A stretch of DNA of 11,100 nucleotides from contig CAZYOF010000034.1 in assembly GCA_964648485.1 (NCBI GenBank), forward strand, positions 1-11,100, given 5' to 3'. The DNA is from DAIOEK01 sp964648485. Its GTDB lineage: Bacteria > Chloroflexota > Anaerolineae > Anaerolineales > Anaerolineaceae. Positions within the stretch are counted from its first letter, which is position 1, and each line of letters opens with the position of its first letter. Shown piece after piece: positions 1 through 8,099 of this stretch. The position numbers and the translations under genes are program-made. Under the pieces are notes generated by a model, which saw only the letters and a list, made by a program, of their open reading frames with translations, did not search any database and was not told the DNA's origin.

Positions 1-55
1 TTAAGTTGATTGGATGGGTTGTCAAAACTGCTGTCATCCTGGCGATTTGCTCCAG
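1..55 (+). pseudogene. 5' part of an IS-interrupted membrane-protein gene (start off the left edge)
   Basis: Bases 3-55 are open in one frame and encode KLIGWVVKTAVILAICSS, a short basic/aromatic lead followed by the first half of a hydrophobic segment. The frame runs into the IS256 inverted repeat and stops at a TGA at 81-83. With the element and one target-site copy removed, the frame continues without a break into 1414-1822. The joined stretch VKTAVILAICSSILFVAY is long and hydrophobic enough to be a signal anchor. No ATG occurs in this frame here; a TTG at 6-8 could be a start, but the true start is more likely outside the window. The function is not recognised. Confidence 0.6.
48..55. 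repeat. Target-site duplication, left copy
   Basis: The octamer TGCTCCAG directly abuts the outer end of the left inverted repeat. It is repeated exactly at 1406-1413, directly outside the right inverted repeat. Eight bases is a usual duplication length for the IS256 family. The exact match suggests a fairly recent insertion with no later rearrangement between the two ends. Confidence 0.9.
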
Positions 56-83
56 GGGAGTGTCAGATATTGTGTGTAAATGA
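56..83. repeat. IS256 terminal inverted repeat (transposase 3' end)
   Basis: The 28-bp repeat starts GGGAGTGTCAGA and ends GTGTGTAAATGA. Against the reverse complement of 1378-1405 it matches at 23 of 28 positions by eye. The differences are at positions 2, 5, 13, 15 and 16, in the outermost bases and the AT-rich centre. Its last three bases give the in-frame TGA that ends the left part of the interrupted host gene. Confidence 0.9.
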
Positions 84-93
84 TTGAATAAGA

Positions 94-1341
94 TTAAGCA
101 GGCCATCTATCCTCGAACCGGATGGCAAGCTGATTAAGGATTAATGGCCAATTCCTAATGGGGGCACTCCACTTTTTTGTGATGCCCACTGTGGCTAAAT
201 ATAACAGCTTTCGGGCCGCTTCGGGGGTGGGGAATGAGGATTTATTTTTGATCACTTTGCGTAATTGCCGGTGATAGCCCTCCACAGAATTGGTGGTGTA
301 GATCAATCGCCGGATCTCCTTGGGGAACTCAAAGAAGGTGGACAGCTCTCCCCAATTTCTCTCCCAGGAACGCACAGCAGCAGCATATTTCTCACCCCAA
401 ACTTCTTCCAGCCTGATCAGACTGGCCTCGGCTTCTTCCAGCGTAGGCGCTTGATAAACAGTTTTTAGATCGGCGATAAAAGCCTTTTTGTCTTTCCAGG
501 TGACATATTTCAGCGAAAATCGGATCTGGTGAATGATACAGCGTTGCACCCTGGTTTTTGGAAATACAGAATGGATCGCATCTGAAAACCCGCTTAGGCC
601 ATCCACCGCAGCGAGGAACACATCCTGTACACCTCGATTTTGCAGGTCAGTGATCACCGAGAGCCAAAAATTAGCGCCTTCCCCACCATCTCCCATCCAA
701 TGCCCTAAAATCTCCCTGTGTCCCGTCAGATCCACCCCCAGAACGTTGTAGACAGCTACATTTTCGATCTTGCCGTTACGTTTTAGCTTGATGTGGAGCG
801 CATCCAGAAACAGAATGGCATATACCTCTGCCAGTGGCCGATTTTGCCATTGCTCTACCAGTGGCCAGACTTTGTCGGTGATTTTGCTGATCGTGTCAGG
901 AGAAACATTGATACCGTACAGTTCCTGAAGCATGTCTTGAATATCCCGGGTGGAATTCCCCTTGGCATACATGGCGATTACTTTCTCTTCAATCTCGTTG
1001 CTGTTCTTTTTCAATAACTCAGATTGGAATTCGCCATTCCGATCACGCGGCACCTGTATCTCTGCATCTCCCCCTGAGGTGCGCATCTTCCGAGTGTAGT
1101 GACCATTTCGGCTGTTGCCTGAATTCCGACCCTCAACTTCATAGCGATCGTATCCAAGCTCTTCAGTTAGTTCTGCTTCCAGCATCTGTTCAATTGTTTC
1201 TGAGAATAGACGAGAAAAGATACCATCTTTCCCATAAAAATCATCAATTGATTTCGCACTAGCCAATTCGCGAGCCAGTTCTTCGGGGTCCGGGAGGTGT
1301 TTCAGAAGATCTTCTTTGTTGGTCTTGTCTCTTTGTGTCAT
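94..1341 (-). CDS. IS256-family transposase (DDE, mutator type)
   Basis: This 415-residue protein is a full-length IS256-type transposase, which cuts and rejoins DNA at the element ends through a DDE catalytic site. The likely catalytic triad is D180 (in FLDALHIK), D247 (in AAVDGLSGF) and E354 (in TTNSVEGYHRQLRK). A CIIHQIR motif at 268-274 is the conserved Cys/His signature between the second Asp and the Glu. The N-terminal third, with ELGYDRYEVEGRNSGNSRNG around 61-80, is the usual family lead region and DNA-binding part. The ATG is preceded on the minus strand by AAAGGGAAACTC, a fair ribosome binding site. The gene sits wholly between the terminal repeats and runs opposite to all neighbours. 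No truncation or frameshift is visible. Confidence 0.97.
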   Translation of the reverse strand: MTQRDKTNKEDLLKHLPDPEELARELASAKSIDDFYGKDGIFSRLFSETIEQMLEAELTEELGYDRYEVEGRNSGNSRNGHYTRKMRTSGGDAEIQVPRDRNGEFQSELLKKNSNEIEEKVIAMYAKGNSTRDIQDMLQELYGINVSPDTISKITDKVWPLVEQWQNRPLAEVYAILFLDALHIKLKRNGKIENVAVYNVLGVDLTGHREILGHWMGDGGEGANFWLSVITDLQNRGVQDVFLAAVDGLSGFSDAIHSVFPKTRVQRCIIHQIRFSLKYVTWKDKKAFIADLKTVYQAPTLEEAEASLIRLEEVWGEKYAAAVRSWERNWGELSTFFEFPKEIRRLIYTTNSVEGYHRQLRKVIKNKSSFPTPEAARKLLYLATVGITKKWSAPIRNWPLILNQLAIRFEDRWPA

Positions 1342-1377
1342 GAGTTTCCCTTTCTTTTTCTAAGTCTTTAGGATAAC

Positions 1378-1405
1378 TCATTTACACACTTTTTCTGACA
1401 GTCTC
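1378..1405. repeat. IS256 terminal inverted repeat (transposase 5' end)
   Basis: On the plus strand this begins TCATTTACACAC and ends CTGACAGTCTC. Its reverse complement matches the left repeat, with a perfect 12-base inner block (GTGTGTAAATGA) and a perfect TGTCAGA block. It lies 36 bases upstream of the transposase start codon, so it probably overlaps or adjoins the transposase promoter. Confidence 0.9.
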
Positions 1406-1413
1406 TGCTCCAG
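1406..1413. repeat. Target-site duplication, right copy
   Basis: An exact second copy of TGCTCCAG lies immediately outside the right inverted repeat. Keeping one copy only restores the reading frame of the interrupted host gene (TGC TCC AG/T). Confidence 0.9.
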
Positions 1414-1822
1414 TATTTTATTCGTTGCCTACAAGGGAAACCAGCCTATGCAGGTTCCTGAAGCTCCAAAAGGGATGACCTACTTCGAATTCGTTGCTGA
1501 CCGGATAGATGCCGCAAAAACGGTAGAACCTTCCCGGTGCGGGTGGGGCATGATGTTATCTCTAGCCGCTCTGGGTCCAATTTATTCATTTGTTTATACC
1601 GAAGTTGGCATCCACCCGGATGGAGCTCTTGCGCGAGGCACCGCCCCAGATCCAGATATCCCTAAGGATGTCGCAAATGCTAAGTGGTATGAAGTGCCTG
1701 GCATTTGGTGGAATACGGTTGAAAAATTATCATGGACGATGGTGGGGAAGCCGGCAGCGTACGGGTGCAAGTTTAGGCCAGTTCGTGGTGTTTTTGATAT
1801 GCCTAGCGATGAGTTGATTTGA
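1406..1822 (+). pseudogene. 3' part of the IS-interrupted gene, small membrane-anchored hypothetical protein
   Basis: The frame is open from the IS junction (first stop upstream is at 1361-1363, inside the element) to TGA at 1820-1822. It continues the frame of bases 3-55 once the element is removed. It supplies the second half of a hydrophobic segment (ILFVAY), then about 130 residues. An internal ATG at 1448 (MQVPEAPKGM, with AAGGG ten bases upstream) could start a 124-residue shortened product lacking the membrane anchor. Visible traits are a single GWGMMLSLAALGPIYSFVY hydrophobic patch, a Pro/Asp-rich stretch (TAPDPDIPKD), an aromatic cluster (WYEVPGIWWNTVEKLSW) and two Cys. I recognise no family. 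Its base composition is visibly richer in G and C than the kinase operon that follows. An intact downstream product from 1448 is possible, but the original gene is broken. Confidence 0.65.
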
Positions 1823-1850
1823 ACTTTACAAATTCAGCCGTTTCAATGTA

Positions 1851-1879
1851 AACTGATAGATACAGCCATAATTTATAAT
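1851..1879 (+). promoter_or_regulatory. Candidate promoter of the kinase-Clp operon
   Basis: The 95-bp gap between the broken gene and the first kinase is strongly AT-rich and holds a perfect TATAAT at 1874-1879, 38 bases before the ATG. The hexamer 17 bases upstream (AACTGA) is a poor -35, so the call rests on the -10 box, the location and the composition. This is the only long AT-rich gap before the first gene of the unidirectional set. Confidence 0.3.
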
Positions 1880-1917
1880 AATTAATACTTCATATTAGCC
1901 AAGGGAAAATCACTTAA

Positions 1918-4251
1918 ATGCTATCCTTTGAAAGCCTAGTGCCCGGTGATATTGTTGACTTAAAAGAAGTAGCTAATCAAATAGGAGTTAAGGATTCTAG
2001 ATTTGAAGCTATTTCAACCCATCCTGGTGGAATGGGTTTTTGTATCCAGATTAAAAATTTAGAAGATCTTAAGAGCTATGCTCTAAAATGCTTTCGTCCC
2101 GACTTGGTCAGCAATAACAATTCTTTAGATCGTTTCTACGACGAAATTGATGTGTGGTTATCCGCGTCCGCCTGTGATGCAGTAGTAGAAGCGATAGCAG
2201 TGGTTCGAATAAATGAGACTCCTGCAATTCTTTCTACATGGATGGATGGAGGCGATCTATCCAATTCAATTTCTAAACTCGATGCTTCACATAAATTTGA
2301 GACAATAGTTCGCACAGTTCGCGCATTATCTTGGGTTCAATCTACACTTGGTGTAATCCACCGTGATTTGAAACCTGCAAACATTTTACTTGATAAAGAA
2401 TTGTTAGCATACATATCTGATTGGGGACTAGCCCGTCCTATTGGCCAATTACTCCTTAGGGAAAATAACAAAACAACTCCAATAGTTATAGAAAGACCAG
2501 ACCGCACACAGACAGGCAGCTTTCTGGGAACAGTAATATATGCTTCCCCCGAGCAGATCAAGAATGCAGCAAATGTTGATCACCGATCAGATATCTATTC
2601 ATTAGGCTGCATTATGTATGAAATGGAGACAGGTTCACCTCCCTTTTCGGGGTCCAGCATCCCGGAAATCGCTTATCAGCATATTCATACCCAAGCTCGA
2701 AAGCTCGGGGGAGGATGGTCAAAAACAACGCTGGGATTAGAGCATGTAATAGCCCGATGTTTATCAAAAATACCAGATGATCGTTACTCAACCTATCAAG
2801 AATTAGAAAACGATTTAATGGACATTGCAAACAAAAAGGGATTTCCGATAGGACGGTGCAAAATTTCATCGCGATATAAGCGATATCCTCTCGGCAAAGG
2901 ACAGGTTGTCTTAGGCCAAATAATTAGAAATCTTACAAAGAAAAGTGAAACCCACGGAATAGTGGAACTAGATCAAGTCGAACCTTTTTTGGTCGAAGCA
3001 GAAAATTTAATGGTGCTAGGTCGTTATATAGAGGCAGAAAAAATCTTACGGCCATTATACATTCCAGACTTTTTGGAAGAACAAGGTGTATGGCATTTTG
3101 GACATACTATAGCTGAGAATTATGCGTTCTGCTTGCAGAATATTGCTGGTCGTCTGGATGAGTCGATTGTAATATTCGATAAGTTAAATTTTATGGCTCA
3201 GAAGCCAGCAGAATTTTATGTAAATTATTCCCTCTCTATACTCAAATCCAGAAATTGGACAAAAGCTCTGGATATTTGTGAGGCTGGTTTAGCACTTTAC
3301 CCACGGGATTATGATTTATTAGGTAACTATACAATCTCCTTGAGGAATAACGGAGATTTTGACAAAGCTTATGAAAATGCAAAACAACGTCTAATAATCA
3401 GACAAGATGTTCATAGTATTGAGGAAATGGTATCAGTGCTTCAAGCAAAAAGGGACAAACATAGGAATAATGATTTACCAGAAGCGATCAAAATAGCAGA
3501 GATTGAATATGGATTTATCAAAGAAGGTTTGAAGTTAAATCCAAATTTCCCATCTTTGAGAATATCCGAAATTCAATTCTTAAAATTCATAAACGCAAGT
3601 GCGAAGGTTGTTGAAGCTTGCCAAAAAATAATTAACAACGAACATATACCGAGCACTTATAGACAAATTGCTTTCATAGAAATGGTGGATTTGTTGGGAG
3701 AAGGAGATCATTTTAAACCTGCTTTAGATTTGATTGATAAACAAATGTGCTCGATGCCTGATGAATTATTTAAGAAGAGATTGGTATTGGTTAAAATGAG
3801 AACTTATGCTGATAAGTATATGATCGGTTTTAACAGTAAAGAAGGTGAAAGAATTGTAATAAGAGAAGTTGTAGATTTCTTCTTAACTAAAGACGATGGG
3901 AAGTATATCGATGAACTAATAGCAGCACGAGTATTAGAATGGCTGGGAAATTTAGGCGAAGCAGAGTTTCTTTTACGCAATTTAATAAATTCCTCCCCCA
4001 ACGAATGGAGAGCAAGAAAAGAACTTGTGTTGCTTTTACAGCGTAGTGGTCGCATTAACGATGCAATTACCGAGGCAAATAACTACGTTAACATTTGTCC
4101 CTGGAGGGCAGAGAGTTATGACACATTATGTTACGTTGCTGGGAAGGCTGGCAATTCTCAATTATCTGGTCAAGCAAAATTAAAAGGTGATAATATATTT
4201 GCCCAAGAGATGAAGTTGTTTGATAGCCTTAAGAAATCTTGTGGTTTTTGA
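1918..4251 (+). CDS. Ser/Thr protein kinase with C-terminal TPR repeats
   Basis: This 777-residue cytosolic protein has a Hanks-type kinase domain at about 28-305 and a helical TPR region at about 350-770. Kinase motifs: glycine loop PGGMG at 36-40, ATP-anchoring K57 (ALK), probable helix-C E76, catalytic HRDLKPAN at 148-155, metal-binding DWG at 168-170 (a DFG variant), SPE at 210-212 in place of APE, D225 and R289. All catalytic residues are present, so activity is expected. The activation segment from DWG to SPE is long, about 45 residues, and rich in Thr/Ser, a likely autophosphorylation site. TPR-like units are clearest at 355-380, 430-490 and near the C-terminus (LGNLGEAEFLLRNLI, SGRINDAITEANNYV); these usually bind protein partners. 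There is no membrane segment or signal peptide. AAGGGA about 12 bases before the ATG is a modest ribosome site. It is the first gene of the one-way cluster, and its target is unknown. Confidence 0.93.
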   Translation: MLSFESLVPGDIVDLKEVANQIGVKDSRFEAISTHPGGMGFCIQIKNLEDLKSYALKCFRPDLVSNNNSLDRFYDEIDVWLSASACDAVVEAIAVVRINETPAILSTWMDGGDLSNSISKLDASHKFETIVRTVRALSWVQSTLGVIHRDLKPANILLDKELLAYISDWGLARPIGQLLLRENNKTTPIVIERPDRTQTGSFLGTVIYASPEQIKNAANVDHRSDIYSLGCIMYEMETGSPPFSGSSIPEIAYQHIHTQARKLGGGWSKTTLGLEHVIARCLSKIPDDRYSTYQELENDLMDIANKKGFPIGRCKISSRYKRYPLGKGQVVLGQIIRNLTKKSETHGIVELDQVEPFLVEAENLMVLGRYIEAEKILRPLYIPDFLEEQGVWHFGHTIAENYAFCLQNIAGRLDESIVIFDKLNFMAQKPAEFYVNYSLSILKSRNWTKALDICEAGLALYPRDYDLLGNYTISLRNNGDFDKAYENAKQRLIIRQDVHSIEEMVSVLQAKRDKHRNNDLPEAIKIAEIEYGFIKEGLKLNPNFPSLRISEIQFLKFINASAKVVEACQKIINNEHIPSTYRQIAFIEMVDLLGEGDHFKPALDLIDKQMCSMPDELFKKRLVLVKMRTYADKYMIGFNSKEGERIVIREVVDFFLTKDDGKYIDELIAARVLEWLGNLGEAEFLLRNLINSSPNEWRARKELVLLLQRSGRINDAITEANNYVNICPWRAESYDTLCYVAGKAGNSQLSGQAKLKGDNIFAQEMKLFDSLKKSCGF

Positions 4252-4349
4252 CAGTCATTCTTATTTAGATAATTGTTATTTGATCCCTGTCTTTTCCAGA
4301 CCAAGCAAGATCAGTCAAAACATGGTGACGTATAAACAGGAAAAATATT

Positions 4350-6668
4350 ATGGAATATTCTGTTAGCCTATTAATCACGTGGCAAATGGCTGCACTTGAA
4401 GCAAGTACGGGCAATTACGAAGAAATAGAACCTGCGCATTTCATGCTGGCAATATGCAAATTGGGGGATTCGGGCTTTAAAAACATGATGAAGAAAGTTT
4501 TTTCAGAAATTGAACCTTCAAACCTCGCAGATTTGCTGAATGAAGTTGATGAAATCCGCAATCTTTTTATTGCTCACAATTTCGATGTCACTTTTTTTCG
4601 AAGAAGTTTACGGAAATTAATATTAAAGCCAACGAGTAAACAAAACCACGAAGATGATCTTCACAGGAGTTTATCTACTCGCAAATTATTTAAGCGATCA
4701 ATCGAAATCGCCCAAGCAGACCATAAAAATAATTTGATACTTCGCCCAATTCATTTACTCAAGGCATTATTGGAATTCGGAAATCCCCCTTGGCAACCAA
4801 TATTATTGGAGATGGAAATAAATGACTTGCCTGCTTTGTTGTTAGGAAATGAGAAGGGCAAGAATGAGATTCAAGATAAAAACTTTTCGAAATCCATGAT
4901 TGAACGTTTCGGTCGGAATCTCACCGAAATAGCCCAAAATGGTGGCCTTGAGCCTCTTGTCGGAAGAAAAGAAGAACTTCGGAAAATTGGACAAGTTTTG
5001 CTACAGAAAAGAAAAAATAATGTCCTATTGGTTGGAGAAGCAGGAGTAGGTAAAACCTGTATTGTCGAAGGACTCGCGCAAATATTAATTTCCCCATCCG
5101 TTTCTCCCTCCCTTAAAGGAAAACAATTAATCCAGATTTCCATATCAAGTCTGGTAGCTGGAACAAAATATCGTGGTGAATTTGAAGAACGTCTAACCAC
5201 CCTGTTGGATGAAGTCAGTCAAAACGATGGGATTATTCTATTTATTGATGAAATACACGCATTGATGGGGGCTGGTGGGGAAGGTGCCAGCGACGCTTCC
5301 CAGATACTTAAACCAGCCCTTGCAGGAAATAAAATCCGATGTATTGGGGCAACAACGGTGAAGGAATATCGTGAATACATCGAAAAAGATGAAGCATTCA
5401 TGCGCCGTTTTGAATTAGTTTGGGTGGAAGAACCGAATAGAGATGAAACAATCCATATCCTAGAAGGATTACGGCCGAGATTTGAAGACCACCATGGAGT
5501 TTTTATCGGGCCTGATGCCATACAATCTGCTGTTGATCTCTCGATTCAGTATTTACCTGAACTCCACCTTCCAGATAAAGCGATTGATCTGATCGACCAG
5601 GCGTGTTCACGTGCTCGTTTAAAATCTATAAGCTCAGGTGGATCAAGTAATCAACATCTTTCAATTCTCAAGCAAGATATCGCAATTGTCATATCAAATC
5701 GCTGCAGGATACCCCTTGAACAACTGGCAGATGATCAATCAAATAAATTACTAAGATTGGAAGAATTTCTATCCAATCGGGTCATTGGGCAAGAAAAGGC
5801 GATTAAAACAGTAGCTGAATCCATTCGAGTATCCCGAGCAGGTCTAAAATCGCCCACCAAACCAATTGGAGTTTTTTTATTTGTTGGGCCTACTGGCACT
5901 GGGAAAACTGAATTGGCGAAAGCTATTGCCGAAACCTTATTTGGTGACGAACGTTCATTGATACGATTTGATATGTCGGAGTATAAAGAGAAGCATTCAA
6001 TCTCCAAATTGATAGGAGCTCCTCCAGGTTACATTGGCTACGACGATGAAGGTCAACTGACAGGTCGTGTTCGATCAAAACCATATAGTGTGGTTTTGTT
6101 TGATGAAATCGAAAAGGCTCACTCAGAAATACTTGATGTATTACTCCATGTATTCGATGAAGGGGTACTGACAGATGCACAAGGCCGTCGCACGTTTTTC
6201 CGGGATACATTGATCATAATGACCTCTAATCTTGGTAATCAGATTATCAATACTCGCAAACCTCTTGGATTTGTAGCTCAAGAAAAAATAAACAGTCCTA
6301 ATTTAGAAAAACCGGATTATATGGAGGCTATCCATGCAACATTACGTCCGGAATTAATAAACCGGATCACTGAGATAATCTATTTTGATAATCTCGACAA
6401 GTCAACTTTAAGAAAGATCATTGATAAAGTAATTGCTCAACTCCAAAAGCAACTCTTGGAAAAAAAGTTGACTATTCGACTTTCCGATGGGATTTATGAT
6501 GAGCTAATGCAACGTGGTTATAGTCAGGAATTTGGCGCACGTGCAATGGAGCGGGTTATCAACGAAATGATCGTAAAACCTCTTAGTAACGCGATCATAG
6601 CAAAACAGATTCCGGAGGAGAAGGAAATTAACATTGATTATCGCGATGGGAAAGTAGTACTGGAATAA
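4350..6668 (+). CDS. Clp/Hsp100 AAA+ unfoldase (ClpA/ClpC-like, no middle domain)
   Basis: This 772-residue two-ring AAA+ protein should use ATP to pull proteins through its central pore. Domains: two-repeat Clp N-domain (about 1-165), D1 AAA (about 200-425), D2 AAA (about 470-770). D1 has Walker A GEAGVGKT (229-236), Walker B ILFIDE (296-301), pore loop KYRG (273-276), sensor GATT and RR at 352-353. D2 has Walker A GPTGTGKT (513-520), Walker B VVLFDE (581-586), pore loop GYIGY (560-564), sensor TSN, RPELINRI and sensor-2 GAR (729-731). All catalytic parts look intact. The D1-D2 linker is too short for the coiled middle domain of ClpB or even ClpC, so the build and length resemble ClpA. LGF at 639-641 falls where ClpA has IGL and ClpC has VGF, the ClpP-docking loop, so proteolysis is possible. 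The N-domain diverges from housekeeping Clp proteins. CAGGA lies eight bases before the ATG. It is set 98 bp after the first kinase and 13 bp before the FHA kinase, implying joint expression. Confidence 0.93.
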   Translation: MEYSVSLLITWQMAALEASTGNYEEIEPAHFMLAICKLGDSGFKNMMKKVFSEIEPSNLADLLNEVDEIRNLFIAHNFDVTFFRRSLRKLILKPTSKQNHEDDLHRSLSTRKLFKRSIEIAQADHKNNLILRPIHLLKALLEFGNPPWQPILLEMEINDLPALLLGNEKGKNEIQDKNFSKSMIERFGRNLTEIAQNGGLEPLVGRKEELRKIGQVLLQKRKNNVLLVGEAGVGKTCIVEGLAQILISPSVSPSLKGKQLIQISISSLVAGTKYRGEFEERLTTLLDEVSQNDGIILFIDEIHALMGAGGEGASDASQILKPALAGNKIRCIGATTVKEYREYIEKDEAFMRRFELVWVEEPNRDETIHILEGLRPRFEDHHGVFIGPDAIQSAVDLSIQYLPELHLPDKAIDLIDQACSRARLKSISSGGSSNQHLSILKQDIAIVISNRCRIPLEQLADDQSNKLLRLEEFLSNRVIGQEKAIKTVAESIRVSRAGLKSPTKPIGVFLFVGPTGTGKTELAKAIAETLFGDERSLIRFDMSEYKEKHSISKLIGAPPGYIGYDDEGQLTGRVRSKPYSVVLFDEIEKAHSEILDVLLHVFDEGVLTDAQGRRTFFRDTLIIMTSNLGNQIINTRKPLGFVAQEKINSPNLEKPDYMEAIHATLRPELINRITEIIYFDNLDKSTLRKIIDKVIAQLQKQLLEKKLTIRLSDGIYDELMQRGYSQEFGARAMERVINEMIVKPLSNAIIAKQIPEEKEINIDYRDGKVVLE

Positions 6669-6681
6669 TTTGGGGCAAGAT

Positions 6682-8040
6682 ATGGCAGATAAAGTCATCC
6701 TAAAAATAATAGCCGGTCCATTAACTGGCAAGAAACTAGAATTTTCCGACCATGATACTTTCATATTTGGCCGGATGGATGATTGCCATTTTAGTATTCC
6801 TAATGACAATTATCTTTCACGTCATCATTTTCTTTTAGAAGTGAATCCCCCCGATGCCCGGATAAGAGATTTGGGGAGCCTGAACGGAACTTATGTAAAT
6901 GAAAAGAAAATTGGGAGTCGTCTTAGTGGTGAGTCTCCCGAGGAAGGCGCCAATAATCGGATATATCCTCAGGTAGATTTACATGATGGAGACACAATTA
7001 AAACTGGTGACACATGTTTTCTTGTGAAGACGTTTATTGAAAAACCCGCGAATAAAATCATTCGATGTCAGCGATGCGGAAAAGATGTATCTGCAGAAGT
7101 GAACCCAGAAAGAGAAGGGGAATTTCTTTGTGCGGATTGCGTTAATTACCTTGGATCAGACCCTGGAGAAATATTGAGGGCTCTTTTTAGCAACCTCCAA
7201 TCCCCAAATAAGCATCTTCAAATACCAGAATACGAAATCATAGGGCTGTTGGGAAAAGGTGGAATGGGGGAAGTCTACCAAGCAAGGCACAAATTAACTG
7301 GTAGCTTAAAGGCTGTTAAAGTCTTGTTATCCAAAATAGCCGTTAATGCAGAGGCGAGAGAAAAGTTTATCCGTGAAATTAATACTATTTCCTCTCTTCA
7401 CCACCCGAATATTGTTAGTTTTATTGAATCCGGATCATCAGGAAGTGCTTTTTATATAATTATGGAATATTGTAATGGTGGAAATCTCCTAGACTTCATT
7501 GAATTTCAAAACAGACCTTTTACAGAAAAGGAATTTATTCCAATAATGGTGGGGGTCCTAGATGGTCTAGCTTATGCTCATTCTAAAGGATTTGTTCATC
7601 GAGACTTAAAACCTCAGAATATTTTACTAACCAAGAATGCTATTTCCCCAATTGCAAAGATTAGTGATTTTGGATTATCCAAGAATTTTACCCAAGCTGG
7701 TTTCAGTGGAATGACGGTCACAGGCAGTTATTCCGGATCATATCCTTTCATGCCTCGTGAACAAGTTACTAATTTTAAGTATGTAAAACCAGTAAGTGAT
7801 GTGTGGTCAATTGCTGCTACTTTTTATTATGGTTTAACAGGTGATTTACCTCGTGAATTCCGAAAAGGGGAAGACCCAATGGAAGCAATATTACGAGGAA
7901 GCATAACTCCTATACGTAATCGAAATAATCACATTTCAAAAGGTATCGCAAACATTATCGATAAATCATTATCAAATACCCCTAGAGATCGATATCAAGA
8001 CGCAGGTGAAATGAAGAAGGCTTTGGAAAAAGTAATCTAG
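6682..8040 (+). CDS. FHA domain - zinc knuckle - Ser/Thr protein kinase
   Basis: This 452-residue protein joins a phosphothreonine reader to a kinase. FHA domain at about 4-118: GR (30-31), SRHH (46-49) and LGSLNGTYVN (64-73) carry the usual phosphopeptide contacts. CxxC pairs at C129/C132 and C150/C153 form a likely small zinc ribbon. Kinase domain at about 185-450: G-loop GKGGMGEVY (191-199), K213 (AVK), helix-C E232, HRDLKPQN (306-313), DFG (329-331) and DVWS near 373-376. The catalytic residues are complete. Oddly, the usual APE ending the activation loop reads PRE (MPREQ, 357-361), and the loop is packed with Ser, Thr and Gly. No membrane segment is seen, unlike PknB-type kinases. I chose ATG 6682, with GGGG six bases upstream; a TTG at 6670 would add four residues. 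It lies 13 bp after the Clp gene, suggesting translational linkage. The FHA part may bind phosphorylated neighbour kinases. Confidence 0.92.
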   Translation: MADKVILKIIAGPLTGKKLEFSDHDTFIFGRMDDCHFSIPNDNYLSRHHFLLEVNPPDARIRDLGSLNGTYVNEKKIGSRLSGESPEEGANNRIYPQVDLHDGDTIKTGDTCFLVKTFIEKPANKIIRCQRCGKDVSAEVNPEREGEFLCADCVNYLGSDPGEILRALFSNLQSPNKHLQIPEYEIIGLLGKGGMGEVYQARHKLTGSLKAVKVLLSKIAVNAEAREKFIREINTISSLHHPNIVSFIESGSSGSAFYIIMEYCNGGNLLDFIEFQNRPFTEKEFIPIMVGVLDGLAYAHSKGFVHRDLKPQNILLTKNAISPIAKISDFGLSKNFTQAGFSGMTVTGSYSGSYPFMPREQVTNFKYVKPVSDVWSIAATFYYGLTGDLPREFRKGEDPMEAILRGSITPIRNRNNHISKGIANIIDKSLSNTPRDRYQDAGEMKKALEKVI

Positions 8041-8099
8041 GGATTTTCCCCACAAAAACAGATGATCGATTCAGACAATTCCTTTTCACCATTTATCAA

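Larger units (their letters stand above)
56..1405 (-). mobile_element. Complete IS256-family insertion sequence
   Basis: This is a 1350-bp element with one transposase gene on the minus strand that fills almost all of it. Its ends are 28-bp imperfect inverted repeats (56-83 and 1378-1405) that share TGTCAGA near the outer edge and GTGTGTAAATGA at the inner edge. It is flanked by an 8-bp direct repeat. Size, single DDE open reading frame, terminal repeat length and duplication length all fit IS256. The transposase has no frameshift or internal stop and the ends are intact, so the element looks able to move. It has inserted into a plus-strand gene and divided its membrane segment. Confidence 0.95.

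Noticed and set aside
56..1405. IS256 element as the carrier of the kinase operon (one half of a composite transposon)
   Set aside because: The element has its own exact 8-bp target duplication on both sides, so it inserted alone. No second copy is visible to the right.
1825..1852. TTTACA ... TGTAAA inverted repeat as an operator upstream of the first kinase
   Set aside because: The arms are only 6 bp with a 16-bp spacer and do not extend on either side. This is common by chance in AT-rich DNA.
4281..4313. Possible hairpin or terminator in the gap between the first kinase and the Clp gene (TGATC at 4281, GATCA at 4309, inner GTCT/AGAC)
   Set aside because: The stems are only 4-5 bp and unevenly spaced, and no T-run follows. 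Chance pairing is likely.
1918..8040. Type VI secretion regulatory region (ClpV, FHA protein, PpkA-like kinase)
   Set aside because: The protein classes recall it, but no sheath, baseplate, tube or membrane-complex gene is in the window. The Clp protein lacks a middle domain and keeps an LGF loop, unlike what is expected of ClpV.
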